Positions 43,432 through 63,174 of a DNA stretch of 64,000 nucleotides are shown one piece after another. The notes under the pieces were generated by a model, which searched no databases, was not told where the DNA came from, and saw only the letters and a list, made by a program, of their open reading frames with translations. How positions within the stretch are numbered: position 1 is the stretch's first letter; each line of letters begins with the position of its first letter. Source of the stretch: Engraulis encrasicolus. Taxonomy: Eukaryota > Chordata > Actinopteri > Clupeiformes > Engraulidae. The stretch lies in NCBI RefSeq assembly GCF_034702125.1, contig NC_085878.1, positions 22,901,002 to 22,965,001 of the forward strand. Reading direction: 5' to 3'. Position numbers and translations under genes: made by a program.

Positions 43432-44179
43432 CTTGAAAACTATGTGGGATTGGTGTTGATGTGTCTGCATTTCTCACTGTAAATATACTGTGACAGTTCA
43501 CAGATACAAAGAAATAACTTTTTCTGAAAGAGTTTGAGCTTGCTTTTCACATAAATACCTACAAAATGTGCTTACATCATTTATTTGTCACATTTCCAGT
43601 AAAATGGCGATGGAATACAATGGAAAACATACTGTAATGTTGATGCAAACAAAACACAGCATTATTATGAAAAGCCTGGCTCTTACAAGGGTCCTCATCT
43701 TAAAATGTACCATTAAAGACTTGCACCAGTTGCACACACACTTGCACACACCAGTTTAGCCTTTATAAAATAGAACATTTATGAAGTGCTGTTCATCTAT
43801 CATAGGGCCATGGCATAACCAGGGACCCGTAACAAGAGATAAAAGCCTATTTACAGTAGATAGCCATTGTAATTGATTCTATTATGTATGTTATTACAAA
43901 ATATGTCAGTGAATGCAGGCAAGGGCTGGAGTGTGGCTGAGCTGCTGCATTGTTTAATTGAATTGCTTCTTTGCTTTGTGTGCATTGGAGCTCGGCCAAA
44001 AAATGTAATTTGCTTTCCAAATGACCTGCTATGCCTCTCTTATGAGGCTGGGACTTCCCTGGAAATTACTGTAAATATCTGTGCCTGTTGTCAGCAAAAA
44101 CAGAATTTATTGACTTGTTTTGTTTAAGAGTAGGTCGGGCTGGATAGACTATGGTACTCCATAGTGATTCTACAGATTG

Positions 44180-44345
44180 TGGATACCTTAACCCCTTAAG
44201 ACGCGGCTTTATAAATTTGTTGTTACCAGTATGGTAATGACCAAGTCGTGGTGCATTACTAAAGGGCCTGTGTTGTGTCATAGTATTGTAGTGCTATGGT
44301 AGTTACATTTCAATGTCTATTACAGTGTGCCACTGGAGGTACGGC
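44180..44345. repeat. Interspersed repeat fragment related to 41103-41198
   Basis: TTAACCCCTTAAGACGCGGC ... GCATTACTAAAGGG ... TCATAGTATTGTAGTGCTAT. It shares its second half with the small MITE at 41.1 kb; ends not defined. Confidence 0.4.
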
Positions 44346-45443
44346 ACGCATAAAGGTGCTACAATCACCAGTCATGAGGCCATGCTGCAGCCATCATTCT
44401 GTGAAGCGCAAATAATTGTCTAATATACTGTTGCTGAAAGAGAGGGCCGAAGGTACTATACAGCACTTTCAACATTTTTTTGTTTACTGATTTATCATAC
44501 AGTATCAGAAGGTGCTCACTGCTCATAGTAATTGCTGTTTGCAGTAATATTATTCTTTGTGATAAGTGGTAAATTTACTCTGAAAAAGTAGACTGGAAAT
44601 ATGTAACATATCTAACACTGATTAGAGGTCTGATGAGTGACATTCTGCATGGTAAACACGGAAAATAAATATGTCACCCACTTACTCCTCTGAGTACTAG
44701 TCGTCTTCTCACATGTCAATGACGGGTCAATACATGAAAGACAAATTAGCAGAGAACATTCTTTGCACAGCAGTAAAAATGTGTTTAGTTGTTGTCGGGC
44801 AGTTTACATTTCTTCCTCTCCCACCTCCACATTTGCAGTAGGATGAATTGGCAATGAGGGAGATCGACTTGTAAAATCCAGCACCACAGGGCTGCATAAA
44901 GGCGTAGCCTCTGAGGAGAACCCTTTGGGCCTGCTGGATAAATGATGTCCAGTGTGCACTGACGTTGACTTGGTAGTTTGGGAATAGTTTAGATAAATGC
45001 AACTGTCACTGAGACCAGTTTTTTTATTGGGTGTGTTTGTGCGCGCAAGAGAGGCTAAATAATGAGAGAAAAAACAGAGAGTTTGAGTAATAGCTGATCA
45101 AAATTGTAAGCAAGTTCGTGGTATGCGTCCATGGCTAGAGAAATGGCTGTATTGTGCTTTGCTAGTGTGGGCTGGGCTGGACTGGGATCAGCTGCATTGA
45201 ATGTGGATGTATTTATTTACAGTCGTCTATAACTTAACCAAAGAGGTCATGAGTCCTGTCTTCATTTCATATGATGTCATACGGTATGTGGTGTATCACC
45301 ATTGATTATATCTTCCTGTGTTCACTCGTTATAATTAGACTTTAAATTTTACTTCTTGTAAAGATACCACTATGGCACAGTTACATTAAGAAAGGAAGTG
45401 CGCTTAATTGCATTTGAGAGAAGTGCTGTCAACTCAAGTGTCT
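44346..45443. other. Intronic sequence, nothing recognised
   Basis: AT-rich, no element ends. Confidence 0.5.
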
Positions 45444-45880
45444 TTAAGGAACGGTCCACCCTTTTCCAATTTTTTTTACATATTTTCAGTATTTTCAAGT
45501 ATTACACATGAATATGCATATTATTATTATTATTTTAATTTTTGTCTCAGTGTGTTCAGTACGTAGACTGGCATTATTAGGATAGCTCAGCACAATCACT
45601 GGAAGTTAATGATACCATTATCATGAAGCCACAAGTGATGACTGCACGGAATTAAATAGCCCTGTTGCACTCTGGTGAATTGTACATTCATTTTAAAGGG
45701 CTTTCAAGAACATTCGCTGATGTTTTATTTGTTACCATAGACTTCCATTATGTGAAATATGGTTATATTGTCAAACTAGGCATTGCAAACATACAGAAAA
45801 AAATCTATGCATTCTTATATTTCACTAGGGCTTAACTACAGATAAGCAATTGCCTGAAACAAGGTGGACGTTTCCTTTAA
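45444..45880. mobile_element. Possible TTAA element, family D
   Basis: The left end is TTAAGGAACGGTCCACC; the right end reverse-complemented is TTAAAGGAAACGTCCACC. TTAA lies at both borders, 437 bp. The interior has no repeats shared with the other families. Confidence 0.6.
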
Positions 45881-47216
45881 GTCCCACTTGCATTTCAAGA
45901 CTCCAAGCATCTACTGTATATAAGCGTCTCTGTAGAGTATTTTGTGATGTATCTACCGTAAGGTGTAGAGGTGTTAGAGAAGTTATAAATCTCAGTCTCA
46001 ACAATGCACACACGTTGATTAGAAGGTGGCTGTCCTACTTGGCTGAGATGTGGCTGCCCCCTAACCACTCATTACCTGCCTTGTTCCAAAGGCCAGAGGC
46101 CGCGGGGGATTTTACAGTGGCCTTTTGTCACCCAAAAAGTTTGACTTTGACACCCAGGCTGCACGTAGGTAAACAAATGACCTTAGCAGCTGTGCCGTGC
46201 TTGCCTTGCCTTGCCTTGTTTGCTGCAACTCCCTGCTTCCTTCGTTGCCTGCCTCTATGTTCCCCCCTGCACAACCCCCCCCCCCCCTCTCTCTCTCTCT
46301 CTCTAAAGCTGGGATAGACCATAATAGCACTTGTATATTGGGCATTGCAACCATCAGAAATAACACCAGGGAAGCAACTGTTGAATGGACTGTATATTTG
46401 TCCTGGTGCTCTAGTCTGGGTGGCTTACAAGGGTCACCTCGGCTCATGTGTATGCATTGCATCCAGGAGCCATGCAAATGTCAAGTAGGCTACAGTCATT
46501 ACTCAGAGAGAAAAGGAGAGATACTGGGTAACCTTTCTCTTTTTTCTTTGTTTATCTCTGTCTATCCTCCCCACCACCCTACAGCCGTTATACGGGACTA
46601 TGATGCATGCATTATGCATATGTTGGACAAGTGGACAGCCCAGGAGAACACACTAACACTTAGGCCAAAAAGAGAGAGAGTGATGGTGTTTGTTTGTATG
46701 CCGGGCAGGTTTATGGCCTGAGGAGGATAGGAGAAGATTAGACGGAAGATTGCGGCCAATTGACTGCAGGATGGTTAAGACCAATCAGCAACATTGCTGC
46801 CCCCTACTCCTCTACAGTCAATTTACAATGTACATTTACAATGGAGATTTGTTGCCATTTGGTCGTTTTTTACTGCCAATGATTTTCTATGTAAAGTATT
46901 TCATACCCGTAGTAGTTGTTTGTGGCCTATACATTATGTCTGATGTACACATCTTGTGCAATTGTATAGAGATCAAAACTAATGCATGACTAACTAATTT
47001 CATTTGGCATTGGCTTATAGTGTCAGTGGGGTTTGTCATAGCCCCACTCAGGGTGAATAAGAAACAACTTCCTCTAAAGCTCCCCAGTGGTTTCATCCAA
47101 GGCCCATCTCAGTCTGAAGCAAAACTATTTCAGTTAATATTTCTTCAATATTTTCGTATGGGTACAGTCATTACTTGGGATCCAAATAATTGCTTTGGGG
47201 ATGTCATTTGAAATAT
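45881..47216. other. Intronic sequence, nothing recognised
   Basis: A C-run plus CT repeat at 46275-46303. A 155-codon frame at 45850-46317 has no recognisable domain and is crossed by the repeat. Confidence 0.5.
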
Positions 47217-47582
47217 TTAAAGGGACACTGTGTGAGATTTGTAGTTGTTTATTTCTAGAATTCATGCTGCCCAATCACTAATGTTACCTTTTTCATCAAT
47301 ATTTACCACCACCATCAAATTCCAAGTATGCATTATGACTTGAAAATTTGCACTTTTCATACATGTAAAGGGAATCTTCTCCATGGTCCGCCATTTTGAA
47401 TTTCCAAAAATAGTCATTTTTAGCTGCGAAAATGACTGTGCTTGGACCATACTAGAAAATATTTGTTTAATACTTAGTAAACTTTCATGAAAAGATCAAA
47501 TTTGGCAATAGGCAGCCCAGTTTCAATAAGCAGCATAGTTGCAGTACCTTTTTTGACCATTTCCTGCACAGTGTCCCTTTAA
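47217..47582 (-). mobile_element. TTAA MITE, family A copy 3
   Basis: Inverse of copy 1 over the full 366 bp, with TTAAAGGGACACTGTG ends and TTAA borders (47217-47220 and 47579-47582). Confidence 0.88.
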
Positions 47583-49036
47583 TGCAATGAGAATGGAGCT
47601 CATAAACTGAACAAAAGTCTTGCACACACAGTTTTTAATACAGCATTAAGGCTATATTCTTTCCAACTCTGGAGTGTTATACTTACAACTTAGCTGATGG
47701 ATCTCATCTTGGCAATCATTGAGATCTATTACTGTTTTGTATAACATGTTGAGAGCGCCAGCTATACAGCTTAATGAAGATGCAGTTATTAATTCCTTGC
47801 CAGTGTAACTATTCAGTTGTATGAGACATGCTGAAGATATAATGTATTACTGTGTTTAAATTAAGCAGATTTCAGATTAAAACTTACTTTTTAATTTTTT
47901 TCACTCATTCCATTACATATGTTGTTCTTCAAACAGATTTCCCTTGAAATCTACCCATGTTTGACCCGACTGGACTGAATAAAGACTTCTCACATTGCAG
48001 ACCACAACAGTGCTCCTTCTAGCCCTTGCTCTCATTTCCTCAAGAACGGGGAGATTGTTATATGCTTCTGTGAAAATTAATTAAGGCACAGAGGGACACA
48101 AAGAAAAAAAACATCTTTTTCTGAATCTGGAGGCCCTTTTGAAGTGTGCTCTAATTTAATACTGGATTTCATAAACTTCAGTCGACTGGTATCCATAAAT
48201 ACCACAGAAATGAGTTTGGCTAATTTAGCTCTCTTTTTTCAGAGAACAGATCAGCTTTAGAACGCAAGAACAGTGTCAGCTTGAGAACCCAGCAACCCTG
48301 TTTTTTGAGTGATATCTGTTCCCAACCTGATGCTGCTAGTTCAAGGGAAAGGGGGAAATCAAGCTGTCATCTTAAATCTCTGATGTGTGTCTGGCTTTAG
48401 CGTCGCTGCCATCTTGTGTTGGCACTGGCTGGATCTGGGAAAAGGGTTGAGGTAGTTGATAATAGCGCTGAGCTCTCTCTGTAAAGAATCCTCTGTTTCA
48501 ATCCAAACCCACAGAAGTACCAACATTAGGTGCTGAAGGAGCCCAATGTTTTGTTAGTGTTCAGTGTAGTGTTTGCATTCATTATCCTGCAGAGAGGGAT
48601 GACTTTCTGTTTTTGGCCTGGTGATTCTTTTTCATCTACTAGGACAAAAAAAAACCTCCATCCTAGTGATGAAGTGTTGTGTGTGTTATGACTCTCCTCC
48701 ACATTTGTTTAACCTCGCATGAGATTGGAGCCTCAGCACCCGACTATGAGTAAGAGCTGGGGACCTCCCGTTTTGATTGTTTTCATCAGGACTTGAGCGG
48801 AGCTTTGTGTACTCTAAGGAGCCTTGTAAAAACAAATTTAGCTGCTCCATCACGCTACCACACAGAATAAATGGCCCTAATGGCGTATCCGTATAACACT
48901 TTGTGTGAAGGGTCAGAGCTGTCCCTCCTCAGGGTCGATAAGGTGTGTGGTGATGCATATCAGTAAGTTATATATTCCAGTTATGCATTAATGGGACATT
49001 TGTCCCGTCTCTACAAAAACATCTAGGTATTTGTTA
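47583..49036. other. Intronic sequence, nothing recognised
   Basis: No microsatellite or element in this stretch. Confidence 0.5.
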
Positions 49037-49362
49037 AAAAAAGTGAAAAGCGAAAGCCCATTGGGAAACTCCAACTCCCATTGTCATTGTGACACAGCAC
49101 TCCACAGCACACAAGTGAACACTGCACACTGCACACAACGAAATTGCATTTATGCCTCACCCGTGCAAGGGGGCAGCCCTCAGTGGCGCCCCATGGGGAG
49201 CAGTGCGCTGGGACGGTACCATGCTCAGGGTACCTCAGTCATGGAGGAGGATGGGGGAGAGCACTGGTTGATTACTCCCCCCACCAACCTGGCGGGTCGG
49301 GAATCGAACCGGCAACCTCTGGGATGCAAGTCTGACGCCCTAACCGCTCACACATGACTGCC
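49037..49362 (-). mobile_element. tRNA-derived SINE, full copy (family S2)
   Basis: The minus-strand head GGGCAGTCATGTGTGAGCGG is followed by the B-box CCGGTTCGATTCCC, the conserved body and a CTTTTCACTTT-like tail. The body is about 99% identical to the copy at 36.9 kb. Confidence 0.88.
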
Positions 49363-52239
<2,877 letters not shown>

Positions 52240-52899
52240 CTGCCATATGTATCCATACAGTGTATCTGTCTTGGCTTTTGTTTCTGGGTCGGCTCCGTCT
52301 CTCCATATCTGTCATATTGCCTGTGTGCCTATATCTTATGTCAGCCTCGTCCACCTCCCAGACTGTGTGTGTCTGTGTTGGGGCAAGATAGGCCTAGATC
52401 TGTCTCTCCTTGTGTCGCCAACAAACCCTCACACACGTCTAGGCCCACCAGTCTCTGGGCTTTGTACAGATGAAGGCTGTCTCTCTGGACTGTCACCAGT
52501 CAGGAGGACTGCCAGTGTCTGAATCAAGGCCCTTTTTAACGAGTTCATTATTGCTCAGTCAGTTATTACTGGAAGCCGCCTGACCTCCTTTCAGTTTGAT
52601 TCACATACAGGAATTTTGTGCCAGAGAACTTGTTTGTCCATTTATGAAGCATTGTCATCCAATAAATTTGATGAGTCTCCTGATTTTTATGGCTTTTGAA
52701 TGTTGACAGTGTACTGTAATTGATACTAATTGCGGTCACGGTGCAAGATTTATTTTGTTTACCACTTTGCTCTGTGATTTTCTGTTGTTCCCATAGCTCC
52801 AGACTGTAACAGCTAAAGCATGAAAGGCTCACGTCAATTATTCACTATTTACGAGGAGCTTCCCACTAATTATTTACATCTGTGAAGATTATCACGTAC

Positions 52900-53040
52900 T
52901 GAGCGCCGCAGTAGCTCATGCAGTTCAAGTGTGAGTGCAGAGGTCTTTAGTGGCATGACTTAAACAACATTTTTGGTGCGCCACACAAGTTTCCCCTTGT
53001 GGGATCAATAAACATAAGTCTAAGTCTAAGTCTATACAAA
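52900..53040 (+). mobile_element. LINE/SINE 3' tail with (TCTAAG)n end
   Basis: TTTCCCCTTGTGGGATCAAT then AAACATAAG and TCTAAG repeats: the usual 3' end of a fish LINE group (Rex1/L2-like). The body upstream is short and unassigned. Confidence 0.5.
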
Positions 53041-53780
<740 letters not shown>

Positions 53781-54249
53781 TATGCATCAGGCCACAGTGT
53801 TGAAAGGAGCACGCCTCTTTTTTCCTAACATTTACTCTGGGCTTCAAACCCCTCTGCTTCTGGTCGCTGCCACACACCGGGCACCGGCACGCCTCAATTA
53901 ATCACCGTGGAGCAGCTAATTCAAGACGCTGGCACAAGGGAAACAGAGAGAGAGGGAGGGAGAGAAAACAGGCAGAGAAATATGTGACATTATAAGATGT
54001 ATTAAGATATTATTTTTGCATTAGATTTACTAGATGCTTTTATTCATGTATGTCTTCGGTGTCGTAGGCGAGCATTTCCAACGGTCCCTGACCTGGCTGT
54101 GGAGGGGACGCGTCATGGTGCCGGTACGGCTCGTTTGCAATCATGCAGGGAACAGGCTAAATGAACTGTAATGAGTTCACGCTGCATGGCCAGACAGACT
54201 TATGAATCAAAACCAGACAGACCACATTAACATGAGCACAATATACATT

Positions 54250-54545
54250 ATACTACATTACCAAAAGTACAGTATACGCTCACTTGCCTTCACTCACATA
54301 CGTACATATGAACTTAACTGTCATCTCATTCCTAACCCATAGACTTCAATATGATATGGTTCCACCTTTTGCAGCTATTACAGCTTCAATTCATTTGGGA
54401 AGGCTGTCCACAAGGTTGAGGAGTATGTTTAAAGGATTTTTTCACCATTCCTCCAAAAGCGCATTGGTAAGGTGACACACTGATGTTGGTCAAGAAGGCC
54501 TGGCACTCAGTCTCCGCTCTAATGCATCCCAAAGGTGGACTGGAC
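54250..54545 (-). mobile_element. Tc1-like element 3' end fragment
   Basis: The left part TTACCAAAAGTA resembles the terminal repeat of fish Tc1-like elements. Minus-strand coding sequence follows. The 5' part is absent. Confidence 0.65.
54346..54540 (-). pseudogene. Tc1-like transposase C-terminus, degenerate
   Basis: On the minus strand: ALLEEW, stop, KNPLNILLNLVDSLPK, stop, IEAVIAAKGGTISY, stop (54346-54348). This is the C-terminal signature of Tc1/mariner transposases (ALLEEWxxIP ... LVxSLPRRxxAVIxAKGGxTxY). Two internal stops show it is dead; the catalytic core is missing. Confidence 0.8.
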
Positions 54546-57244
<2,699 letters not shown>

Positions 57245-57266
57245 AGAGAGAGAGCGAGAGAGAGAG

Positions 57267-57305
<39 letters not shown>
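57245..57305. repeat. (GA)n microsatellite
   Basis: GA with GATA interruptions. Confidence 0.93.
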
Positions 57306-57309
<4 letters not shown>

Positions 57310-59922
57310 GGGAAACAGTCTTTCAACCTACCCTCATACCCTTTGCTCATTTTCTTTTTTATGTCTTTCCTCATGTCTGTTTGTCCACTTCATTCCTTCA
57401 TTTCCAGGGCTGTGCCATGTTCCCCTTCTCCCCTTTCTCTGTAATATTAGAACTCTTTGCTGCTAGCATCCGATTTTGTACTTGCTGCCATCTCAAAGAC
57501 TGCTGACATCACACCTTGGAGTGAGGGCCAACTTTCCTATTTTTGATGAGCCACTGCCAAAAAAAGGCCACATTTTCTAGCGCCTGGCTGTTCTGCTCAA
57601 AGATACGCAGAACTGGGGGAAGATAAAGCCCTTGCCGAGGCCTGTACAGTAGAGTATGCCAGCAGCAAAGTGGCTTCTCTTTCTCATCAAAGCCCTTTCT
57701 TTTTTGGCATGGAAGAACAAAGAACTTTAAGTGGCTTGAACATTGAAGTGATTCATTTTCTCTCTCTGGCTGGTATTCTTGATCCATGGCTTTTCACACC
57801 AGGCTTTGCTCCCCTCTCTCTTCCCTTCTGCTCACCTGAGTTCTCTTTCTTTTACATTCTCACCTCGGTTCCTGTCTCTCCTGTTTTCCTTTACATATTT
57901 TACCTCTCTACTCCTTTACTTCCTTTATCTCTGTTTATTTTTTCCTCCCTTCCATATCCCGCCTTCTGTTCCATTCTCTGTTCCCCTCTGCTCAGCTCGC
58001 TCTGTCTTTCCTTCTGCTTTCCTCCCTAGCAATTTCTCCCCTTCTTCCTGTCCCCTCGTCCATTCTCTTCCCATCACTTTGCATTTGTCCAAAATGTATC
58101 CAGAACATGGTGTGCTGCATGTTTGCATAATGGATGGATGGGCCTCAGGCCTCTCTGAACCACACCAGTCTCCCCTTGTCATCACTTGCTGTGCAGGCAA
58201 CTTCTGCAGGAGCGTACTGTAGCGTAGGTGTGAGAACTGAATGGATGGGGTTTCTACTCTCTCTCTCTCTCTCCAGGCTCTGCTCTGACCGGGCGAGCTG
58301 GCTGATGGCTACATTAACTCACTTGTGTCCATCCATCGCATAGGGAGCCTCACCTCATTGACTTGATGAACTGTGATTTAGCTTTTTTATTTGACAATTT
58401 TAGTGTCTATATGGGCAGACTCTGGGCATACAGCATGTAAATAGTAACATGAGTTTAGAAGGAGGTTGGGAGAGGATAGGGCAGTGGCGTATGTGTGTGT
58501 GTAGTACTTGTGTGCTCACACAATTGGATCACATTTTCCGACATGCACAAACCAATATATTTGACGATAATATTGTCTCTTGCTGCCAGTATTCTTTGGG
58601 AAAAGGCCCGTTTCTCATACCGAGGATGCAGCGTGCTCTGCCAGATTATGTGGCGGATGGGGATCACATGCAGGCTGGAGCTGTTCTCAGCTGCCACTTC
58701 GACCCGCTTCAGAAAGTGACTGTCTTTACTCCCCCTGCACACAGAAACGCCTGATTGCCATCCAGAAACTCATATCCTCATACTGTATGACTGAAAGGTG
58801 AATAATATGGTCCACATCTTCTGTAGCGTTGTTTCTCCCATACTTTAGGCCCCTAGTACTGAATCTGGCCTGTCAAAAGATCAGATATGTTTTGAATTAA
58901 AATCAGGGAGCCTGGCCAAAACAATTAAAAGCTTTTCTAAACAAGTCTTCAAAAGTAGGCTTCTGTACTAATGAAACATGTGAATGTTGTTTAGGAGGTT
59001 CCTATAGGGAGCAGAAGGCCGACGTCAATGCCTTCTCCCTGAAGTTGGAATAGAATCTTTCTTTATGTTTAAAGGATTTTTAAAGGAAGCATTTGCGCCT
59101 CCTCGATGTGTATTTTCATTACCAAAGAATGTTGAACCCCCCTCTGTGCTGAAGGAAAATATGTCTCCATTAAATGCAAGAAGTCCTGCCAACACACACT
59201 AAAATCCTAGATGCAGCATACCAAATTATTTTTAGTTGTGAACCAGATCATAGCAAGCCAAACATTACTTTTGATATCGATGCATATATTCACATGGAAT
59301 TTTTGTCTGTTACATGTAAATAAACTTCCAAGAGTGTCATATTTTTACAAAATGATAGTACCTGTTGCAATTCACATAGACATCCCAAATAACAGAATCT
59401 GAACAGAATCCGTATGTTCAGAGGAATTTCAGGTTTCGTCAATTCAAAGTGGCTTTCTGTCAGGTTTTTAACATGCATAGAAATACAATGGAGGTACTAA
59501 GAAGTAATTTAACTGTTAGACAATGTAATAAAATAATTTAAACTGTTTCATTGTTTTCCCAACTTCGAACAGAGTAAAAGAAGACTTGAAGACTGGTAGT
59601 TTCACTTTCAACCTGTAGGGTGACCGAAGACAAAAACTACTTGGCTTTGCTCTAATTTAATTTACCACATGCTTGACTTCCTACATCATTACTGGACTGT
59701 CTGTGGATACTGTGGCCCTCTACCCTGTGCTCCTTTGGCTCTCTCTCAACAGCATCAGCCAGAAAGGCCACATTGTGCCTTCATAGCGTATCAGTGTCAA
59801 TTGGGGATGAATGAGGGAGTTTAACAGTGACCTTAGTGTTGATGATGATGTGGGTTGTGATGCAGCTGCTGACAATGACGATGACGAAGAAGATGATGAT
59901 GATGTTCATGGGTTCTTTTCTC

Positions 59923-59928
<6 letters not shown>
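57306..59928. other. Intronic sequence leading to the TSP1 exon, nothing recognised
   Basis: Pyrimidine-rich at 57790-58070. A GATGAT/GACGAT run lies at 59838-59905 just before the (TG)37 tract. Confidence 0.5.
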
Positions 59929-60004
<76 letters not shown>

Positions 60005-60015
60005 CTCTCCTCCAG
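59929..60015 (+). promoter_or_regulatory. 3' splice region with (TG)37 directly before the polypyrimidine tract
   Basis: (TG)37 spans 59929-60002 and is followed at once by TTCTCTCCTCCAG and the exon. UG-repeat RNA next to a 3' splice site is the arrangement known from CFTR exon 9, where TDP-43 binding promotes exon skipping. A similar effect here is inference. Confidence 0.6.
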
Positions 60016-60143
60016 GCCTCCAGGACCACGCGGTCGGACGAGGACAGGGATGCAGGCTGGGATGCGTGGGGCACCTGGAGCGAGTGCTCACGCACCTGTG
60101 GGGGAGGAGCTTCCTACTCACTACGCAGATGTCTGAACGGAGG
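60016..60143 (+). CDS. adamtsl3: adamtsl3 exon, start of first thrombospondin type 1 repeat
   Basis: The exon encodes 42 codons plus 2 nt. Residues 1-14 are an acidic/basic linker (ASRTTRSDEDRD). The TSP1 repeat follows, with W15-x-x-W18-x-x-W21 and C24-S-R-T-C28-G-G-G, then SYSLRRC. WxxW is the C-mannosylation motif. CSRTC fits the C-x-x-(S/T)-C motif for O-fucosylation by POFUT2, with T27 as acceptor; this modification is established for TSP1 repeats including those of ADAMTS-like proteins. The segment matches the region I recall from human ADAMTSL3 (WDAWGDWSDCSRTCGGGASY) closely. The acceptor is TCTCTCCTCCAG (AG 60014-60015). The preferred donor is GT at 60144-60145, giving LNG-G in register with human LTG-R. 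A stronger-looking CAG/GTCACA donor at 60149 would add 5 nt and change the frame. ADAMTSL1 is the main alternative, but the preceding exon excludes it. Confidence 0.9.
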
Positions 60144-60242
60144 GTCAGGTCACATCTCATCAAACACATACAGTACATACGCACGCACACACAATGACAT
60201 GTGTACATGCTGACACATGCATGCATGCACAGTGCGCGTGCG

Positions 60243-62272
<2,030 letters not shown>

Positions 62273-63055
62273 TGTAACGGACTGCCTCTGTCTCCTCTGG
62301 AGTGAGAGCACAGCGATACCGTTTTACGCACTACATCTCCCATGTCACCTTGCAGTCACCAATTATCCCCGTAGCCTATAAGGAGGCCAAGTTCAAATTC
62401 AATGGCGGCTGAGAGTTTGTGAGAAGACATCTGCAGAGCGAGAGACAGAGAACAACGCGGAGTGTGAACCTGGAAGATTGCCTTTGAATCACCGTTGATG
62501 TTCGTAACAGCAAAAAGGGAACCTCGTCTGTTCTAGACTGTGACCAGGACGCATCGACAGAGTCGGACGTTGTCACGAAAGCCTTGCGCAGACCAGGAGG
62601 TCTCACCCAGCCGACAACCTTTGCTGTCTGTACCTCCAGACCAGGGCGAAGACTTCAGAACTCCAGGACGGTAAAAGGAATTCAGTCTTCGTTCACCTGG
62701 CTCCACTGTTCCGTTCTCAAGCTTCGCTACTGCTCAGCTCTCATCCGCTCAGACCCATCTCTCCCGTATGCACAAGCGCGCACACATTACACACATTCAT
62801 ACACTAACACTTCAAGTACTTTGACATTTTTGTATTGTATTTGAAAATATTGTATTGTTTAATTCTATTTGAAGAGTGCACTAAAAATAACAAAATACTT
62901 TTTTTGTGTGGTACTGAATTATTTCTAAGGTCATCACTGGTTATTTATTCATTGTGGGAGTGGTAACAGGTCAATCCGACGGCAGTGTTCATGCTGCCTG
63001 GCGCCCAACTTAAAATAACTTTAAAAACTTAGAACATAGTCGGTTGCACGTTACA
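62273..63055 (+). mobile_element. LTR of a retroelement, + orientation (783 bp)
   Basis: Starts TGTAACGG and ends GCACGTTACA, followed by GA and an 18-nt primer-binding site. Its 3' third aligns with the inverted LTR at 63175 (GTGGGAGTG, TGCCTGGCGCCCAACT). No gag, pol or env sequence is present in the window. Confidence 0.82.
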
Positions 63056-63057
63056 GA

Positions 63058-63075
63058 TGGCGCCCAACGTGGGGC
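63058..63075 (+). other. tRNA-Lys(CTT) primer-binding site
   Basis: TGGCGCCCAACGTGGGGC is the exact complement of the 3' end of vertebrate tRNA-Lys-CTT (GCCCCACGTTGGGCG plus CCA), 2 nt after the LTR end. The same primer is used by foamy viruses and several LTR retrotransposons, so it does not fix the class. Confidence 0.85.
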
Positions 63076-63154
63076 CAGTAGGTGGCGCTTTTTCAAGTCA
63101 CTGGTTAAATTACAAATAAAAGAAATATGCCAGGTGGGGAAACGCCTCACTACT

Positions 63155-63172
63155 GCCCCACGTTGGGCGCCA
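63155..63172 (-). other. tRNA-Lys(CTT) primer-binding site, inverted
   Basis: Exact reverse complement of the site at 63058, 79 bp downstream of it, followed by TC and the inverted LTR. Confidence 0.85.
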
Positions 63173-63174
63173 TC

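Noticed and set aside
45850..46317. 155-codon open frame
   Set aside because: Overlaps a transposon end and a C/CT run; no family resemblance.
49031..49357. 108-codon frame sharing most of its sequence with a frame at 36774-37244
   Set aside because: The shared part is a SINE body read in its open frame, not a conserved protein.
58449..58754. 101-codon frame in a GC-richer patch (ends ...VTVFTPPAHRNA)
   Set aside because: Looks slightly protein-like but I recognise no family and see no supported splice sites; possible only if RNA evidence appears.
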